Positions 7,179-9,027 of a stretch of DNA of 9,027 nt are shown here, piece after piece (position 1 is the stretch's first letter; every line of letters begins with the position of its first letter). This stretch comes from Actinomycetes bacterium (GTDB taxonomy: Bacteria > Actinomycetota > Actinomycetes > Actinomycetales > Demequinaceae). The stretch covers positions 1 to 9,027 of the forward strand of contig JAEYUX010000006.1 of the NCBI GenBank assembly GCA_023432235.1, written 5' to 3'. Below the pieces are notes generated by a model. The model saw only the letters and a program-made list of their open reading frames with translations. It had not been told where the DNA came from and did not search any database. Made by a program: the position numbers and the translations under genes.

Positions 7179-7208
7179 ACGCTACAAGCGCCCGCCGACA
7201 CTGCTCAA
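7179..7208 (-). promoter_or_regulatory. Promoter of the UvrA-like gene (TTGAGC / TAGCGT), predicted leaderless
   Basis: On the minus strand, TTGAGC (7208-7203) and TAGCGT (7184-7179) are separated by 18 bp. The -35 matches TTGACA at its first four bases, and the -10 fits TANNNT. The last T of the -10 box lies seven bases before the A of the ATG at 7172, so the mRNA would start on the start codon. No Shine-Dalgarno sequence is seen. The -35 box overlaps the deoC TGA stop (7207-7205), so the gene can be transcribed independently of deoC despite the 32-bp gap. Confidence 0.55.
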
Positions 7209-7897
7209 TAGGTACCGGTGCCAGCGTCGGCCGTCTCGACACCGTCAAGACCGTCCAAGACAGCCCGCGTGCCGGAAAGCCCAAGACGGTTCGCGCCCGC
7301 CTCCACCATTTCGAGAGCCGCGGCGGCCGTGCGGATTCCGCCCGACGCCTTGACGCCGATGTCCGGGCCCACCGTCTGGCGCATGAGGGCAACGGCATGG
7401 GCCGACGCTCCCCCGGCCGGGTGGAAACCGGTCGACGTCTTCACGAAGTCGGCACCGGCGTTCTTGGCTGCCGTGCACGCACCGACAATCGCCTCATCGC
7501 TCAGTGCCGCGGACTCAATGATGACCTTGAGCACCTTGGGTGCTGGCACGGCCGCACGCACGGCGGCGATATCGGCCTCGACGTCGTTGAAGCGGCCCTC
7601 AACGGCGGCAGCGACGTCAATCACCATGTCGACCTCGTCGGCGCCTTGCTCGATGCTGAGCGCGGCCTCGGCCGCCTTGATCGACGAGTGGTGCTTGCCC
7701 GAGGGAAAGCCACACACGGTCGCCACCGCAACCCCTGGCGGGGTGACGACGGGCAGCATCGACGGTGAAACGCACACAGAGAACACGCCGAGGTCGGCGG
7801 CCTCCGCGATCAGTGCCTCGACATCGGCGGGGGTGGCCTCGGGCTTCAGCAGCGTGTGGTCGACAAGCGTTGCCAGATCGGCGCGTGAAAGAGTCAT
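7205..7897 (-). CDS. deoC: Deoxyribose-phosphate aldolase
   Basis: A 230-residue class I aldolase that splits 2-deoxyribose-5-phosphate into glyceraldehyde-3-phosphate and acetaldehyde, the last step of deoxynucleoside breakdown. Family marks are LVDHTLLKPEAT near the N-terminus (11-22), DEVDMVID with catalytic Asp90, VKTSTG with the Schiff-base Lys153, and GVKASGGIRT with the second active-site Lys183. The protein ends in Tyr230, like the functionally important C-terminal Tyr of the E. coli enzyme. The frame stays open upstream to 8053, but that extension is Arg/Ser-rich, does not look like the family and would run into add. The ATG at 7897 sits just before the first conserved helix and 6 nt after a TACCCT box, so it is preferred. 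add lies 73 bp upstream on the same strand, and the UvrA-like gene 32 bp downstream. Confidence 0.94.
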   Translation of the reverse strand: MTLSRADLATLVDHTLLKPEATPADVEALIAEAADLGVFSVCVSPSMLPVVTPPGVAVATVCGFPSGKHHSSIKAAEAALSIEQGADEVDMVIDVAAAVEGRFNDVEADIAAVRAAVPAPKVLKVIIESAALSDEAIVGACTAAKNAGADFVKTSTGFHPAGGASAHAVALMRQTVGPDIGVKASGGIRTAAAALEMVEAGANRLGLSGTRAVLDGLDGVETADAGTGTY

Positions 7898-7903
7898 GCA
7901 TCC

Positions 7904-7909
7904 AGGGTA
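7904..7909 (-). promoter_or_regulatory. -10 element TACCCT of deoC, predicted leaderless start
   Basis: On the minus strand TACCCT ends seven bases before the A of the chosen deoC ATG, the same hexamer and spacing as at pnp. A weak -35 candidate, CTGTCG (three matches to TTGACA), lies 17 bp further upstream at 7932-7927. There is no usable Shine-Dalgarno: a GGA is present but only 3 nt from the ATG. This box is a main reason for choosing 7897 as the start. Confidence 0.55.
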
Positions 7910-7936
7910 CGCGCGAGGACCTCGGCCGACAGCGCG

Positions 7937-7955
7937 GGAGTGGACAATCCACTCC
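7937..7955. terminator. Perfect 8-bp inverted repeat between add and deoC (terminator or operator)
   Basis: GGAGTGGA and TCCACTCC flank a 3-nt spacer. The repeat begins 15 nt after the add stop codon, where a terminator hairpin would be expected, but on the minus strand it is followed by CGCGC rather than a T run. U-tract-less hairpins are proposed as actinobacterial terminators, but this remains a weaker class of evidence. Its centre is also about 49 bp before the predicted deoC start, just upstream of the -35 region, which suits a regulator-binding site equally well. The sequence alone does not decide between the two. Confidence 0.5.
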
Positions 7956-7970
7956 ACCCGCTGCGTCCCC

Positions 7971-9027
7971 TTATGACGCGCCGTAACCGTCGATGACGAG
8001 CTCGGCAAGTTCCGCGCGCTCGTCATACGGCAAGAATGCCGCCCACGCGCCAACGAGGGTTGCCTCGAAGAAGTCCTCTTTGGTCCATCCCGCCTCGGCC
8101 AGCGCCTCGAACTCGCTCACCATGCTGACGCCCGACACAAGTCGGTTGTCGGTGTTGATCGTGACGGCAAATCCAAGATCACGGAGTTCGTGCATCGGGT
8201 GCTGCGCCACCGACGTCGCCGCGCCTGTTTGGACATTTGAGGTGGGACAGCACTCGAGCGGGATCTGCTGATCCATCACGTATTGCGACATCGCACCAAG
8301 ATGCGGCTCGTCCCCACCAAAACCCGCGATGTCCTCGTGGATCCGGACGCCGTGCCCGATGCGGCGAGCGGCGCCGAGTCCCAGCGCTTCGGACATCGAT
8401 TGCGGGCCGTCTGCCTCGCCGGCGTGGATCGTGACCGGGAAGTGCGCGTCGCGCAAGATCTCGAAGGCCTCCGCGTGCCGTGACGGCGGGAAACCAAACT
8501 CCGGGCCCGCGATATCAAAGCCGACGCAGCCCGCGCCCCTGTTCGCAAGGGCAAGGCGTGCGATCTCCGTTGAGCGGTCGAGATGACGCATTGCGCACAG
8601 GAGCGCCGCCGCGCGGATCCCAAACCCCTCCTCTGCCGCTGCCGCAACGCCCTCTTGAATGCCCTCGTGGACAGCGTCGACCACGTCTTGCAGCGTCAGG
8701 CCCTGCTCGAGGTGCTGCTCCGGTGCGTAGCGAAGCTCGGCGTAGATGACGCCGTCCCTGGCGTGGTCGATGACGGCCTCCCGCGCAACGCGGATGAGGT
8801 TGTCGCGCGTCTGCATGACAGCGGTGGTGTGTGCGAAGGCCTCGAGGTACCTCACCAAATCGCCGGAATCGGCGTTCTCGACAAAGATCCGCGCAAGTTC
8901 ATGAGGATCCGTTGCCGGGAGCGCGTAACCAATCTCACCCGCAAGCTCGATGAGCGTGTCAGGGCGAAGACCGCCGTCGAGGTGATCATGGAGGACAACC
9001 TTGGGAAGCGTGCGAATCTCGTCTGAG
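7971..9027 (-). CDS. add: Adenosine deaminase (extreme N-terminus beyond the right edge)
   Basis: The frame is open from the right edge to a TAA at 7973-7971, giving 351 visible residues that start SDEIRTLPKVVLHDHLDGG; a full enzyme is about 340-370. It hydrolyses adenosine and deoxyadenosine to inosine and deoxyinosine with one zinc ion. Visible marks are the metal-binding HDH (visible residues 13-15), GFDIAGPEFGFPP, HAGEA with the catalytic Glu, the zinc ligand and proton shuttle region RIGHGVRI, CPTSNVQTG, and TINTDN with the metal-binding Asp. An internal TTG at 8858 is not the start, because the HDH motif lies upstream of it. Only a few codons, including the initiator, should lie outside. 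The product feeds the 6-oxopurine phosphorylase encoded at 2279-3079. It is upstream of deoC on the same strand with a 73-bp gap holding an inverted repeat and a promoter. Confidence 0.94.
   Translation of the reverse strand, partial: SDEIRTLPKVVLHDHLDGGLRPDTLIELAGEIGYALPATDPHELARIFVENADSGDLVRYLEAFAHTTAVMQTRDNLIRVAREAVIDHARDGVIYAELRYAPEQHLEQGLTLQDVVDAVHEGIQEGVAAAAEEGFGIRAAALLCAMRHLDRSTEIARLALANRGAGCVGFDIAGPEFGFPPSRHAEAFEILRDAHFPVTIHAGEADGPQSMSEALGLGAARRIGHGVRIHEDIAGFGGDEPHLGAMSQYVMDQQIPLECCPTSNVQTGAATSVAQHPMHELRDLGFAVTINTDNRLVSGVSMVSEFEALAEAGWTKEDFFEATLVGAWAAFLPYDERAELAELVIDGYGAS

Noticed and set aside
7898..8053. A 52-residue N-terminal extension of deoC
   Set aside because: It is basic and low-complexity, would overlap add, and bypasses the ATG that has a well-placed TACCCT box and family-typical N-terminus.
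7971..8858. A shorter add starting at the TTG at 8858
   Set aside because: The same frame continues to the right edge and encodes the essential HDH metal-binding motif, so the gene starts beyond the window.

Overview
The window is a gene-dense, GC-rich chromosomal segment that reads as actinobacterial. The evidence is the AccA3-type acyl-CoA carboxylase alpha subunit, a cysteine-less LpdA-type flavoprotein, leaderless start sites with TANNNT boxes, and a gene neighbourhood that, from memory, resembles the accA3 / lpdA / deoD-pmmB / add part of the Mycobacterium tuberculosis chromosome. I cannot name a genus; something in the Micrococcales is a guess. I see no mobile element, CRISPR array, rRNA or tRNA. 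Only about 200 of 9027 bases lie outside genes.

Layout: (1) 1-783 (+), the 3' part of a biotin-dependent acyl-CoA carboxylase alpha subunit, ending in the biotinyl domain. (2) 780-2177 (-), an LpdA-type NAD(P)H-quinone dehydrogenase, convergent with (1) and sharing a CTAG that holds both stop codons. (3) A 101-bp divergent intergenic region, then 2279-3079 (+), a trimeric-type purine nucleoside phosphorylase, overlapping by ATGA with (4) 3076-4791 (+), a phosphohexomutase-family enzyme (pmmB type). (5) 4788-7172 (-), a short UvrA paralogue without the UvrB-binding domain, convergent with (4) and again sharing a CTAG. (6) 7205-7897 (-), deoxyribose-phosphate aldolase deoC. (7) 7971 to the right edge (-), adenosine deaminase, missing only its extreme N-terminus.

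Four of the seven genes form a nucleoside salvage/catabolism route: Add converts (deoxy)adenosine to (deoxy)inosine, the phosphorylase yields hypoxanthine and (deoxy)ribose-1-phosphate, the mutase probably moves the phosphate to position 5, and DeoC splits deoxyribose-5-phosphate into glyceraldehyde-3-phosphate and acetaldehyde. The UvrA-like gene, probably for DNA protection or drug tolerance, sits inside this cluster with its own promoter.

The most interesting signals are small. Three starts (pnp, deoC, uvrA-like) carry TANNNT exactly 6 nt before ATG, so the mRNAs are predicted to be leaderless. The pnp and deoC start regions agree at 15 of 18 positions. A perfect 8-bp inverted repeat lies between add and deoC. 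Both convergent pairs share a stop-codon CTAG. I do not see a plainly novel multi-gene system here.
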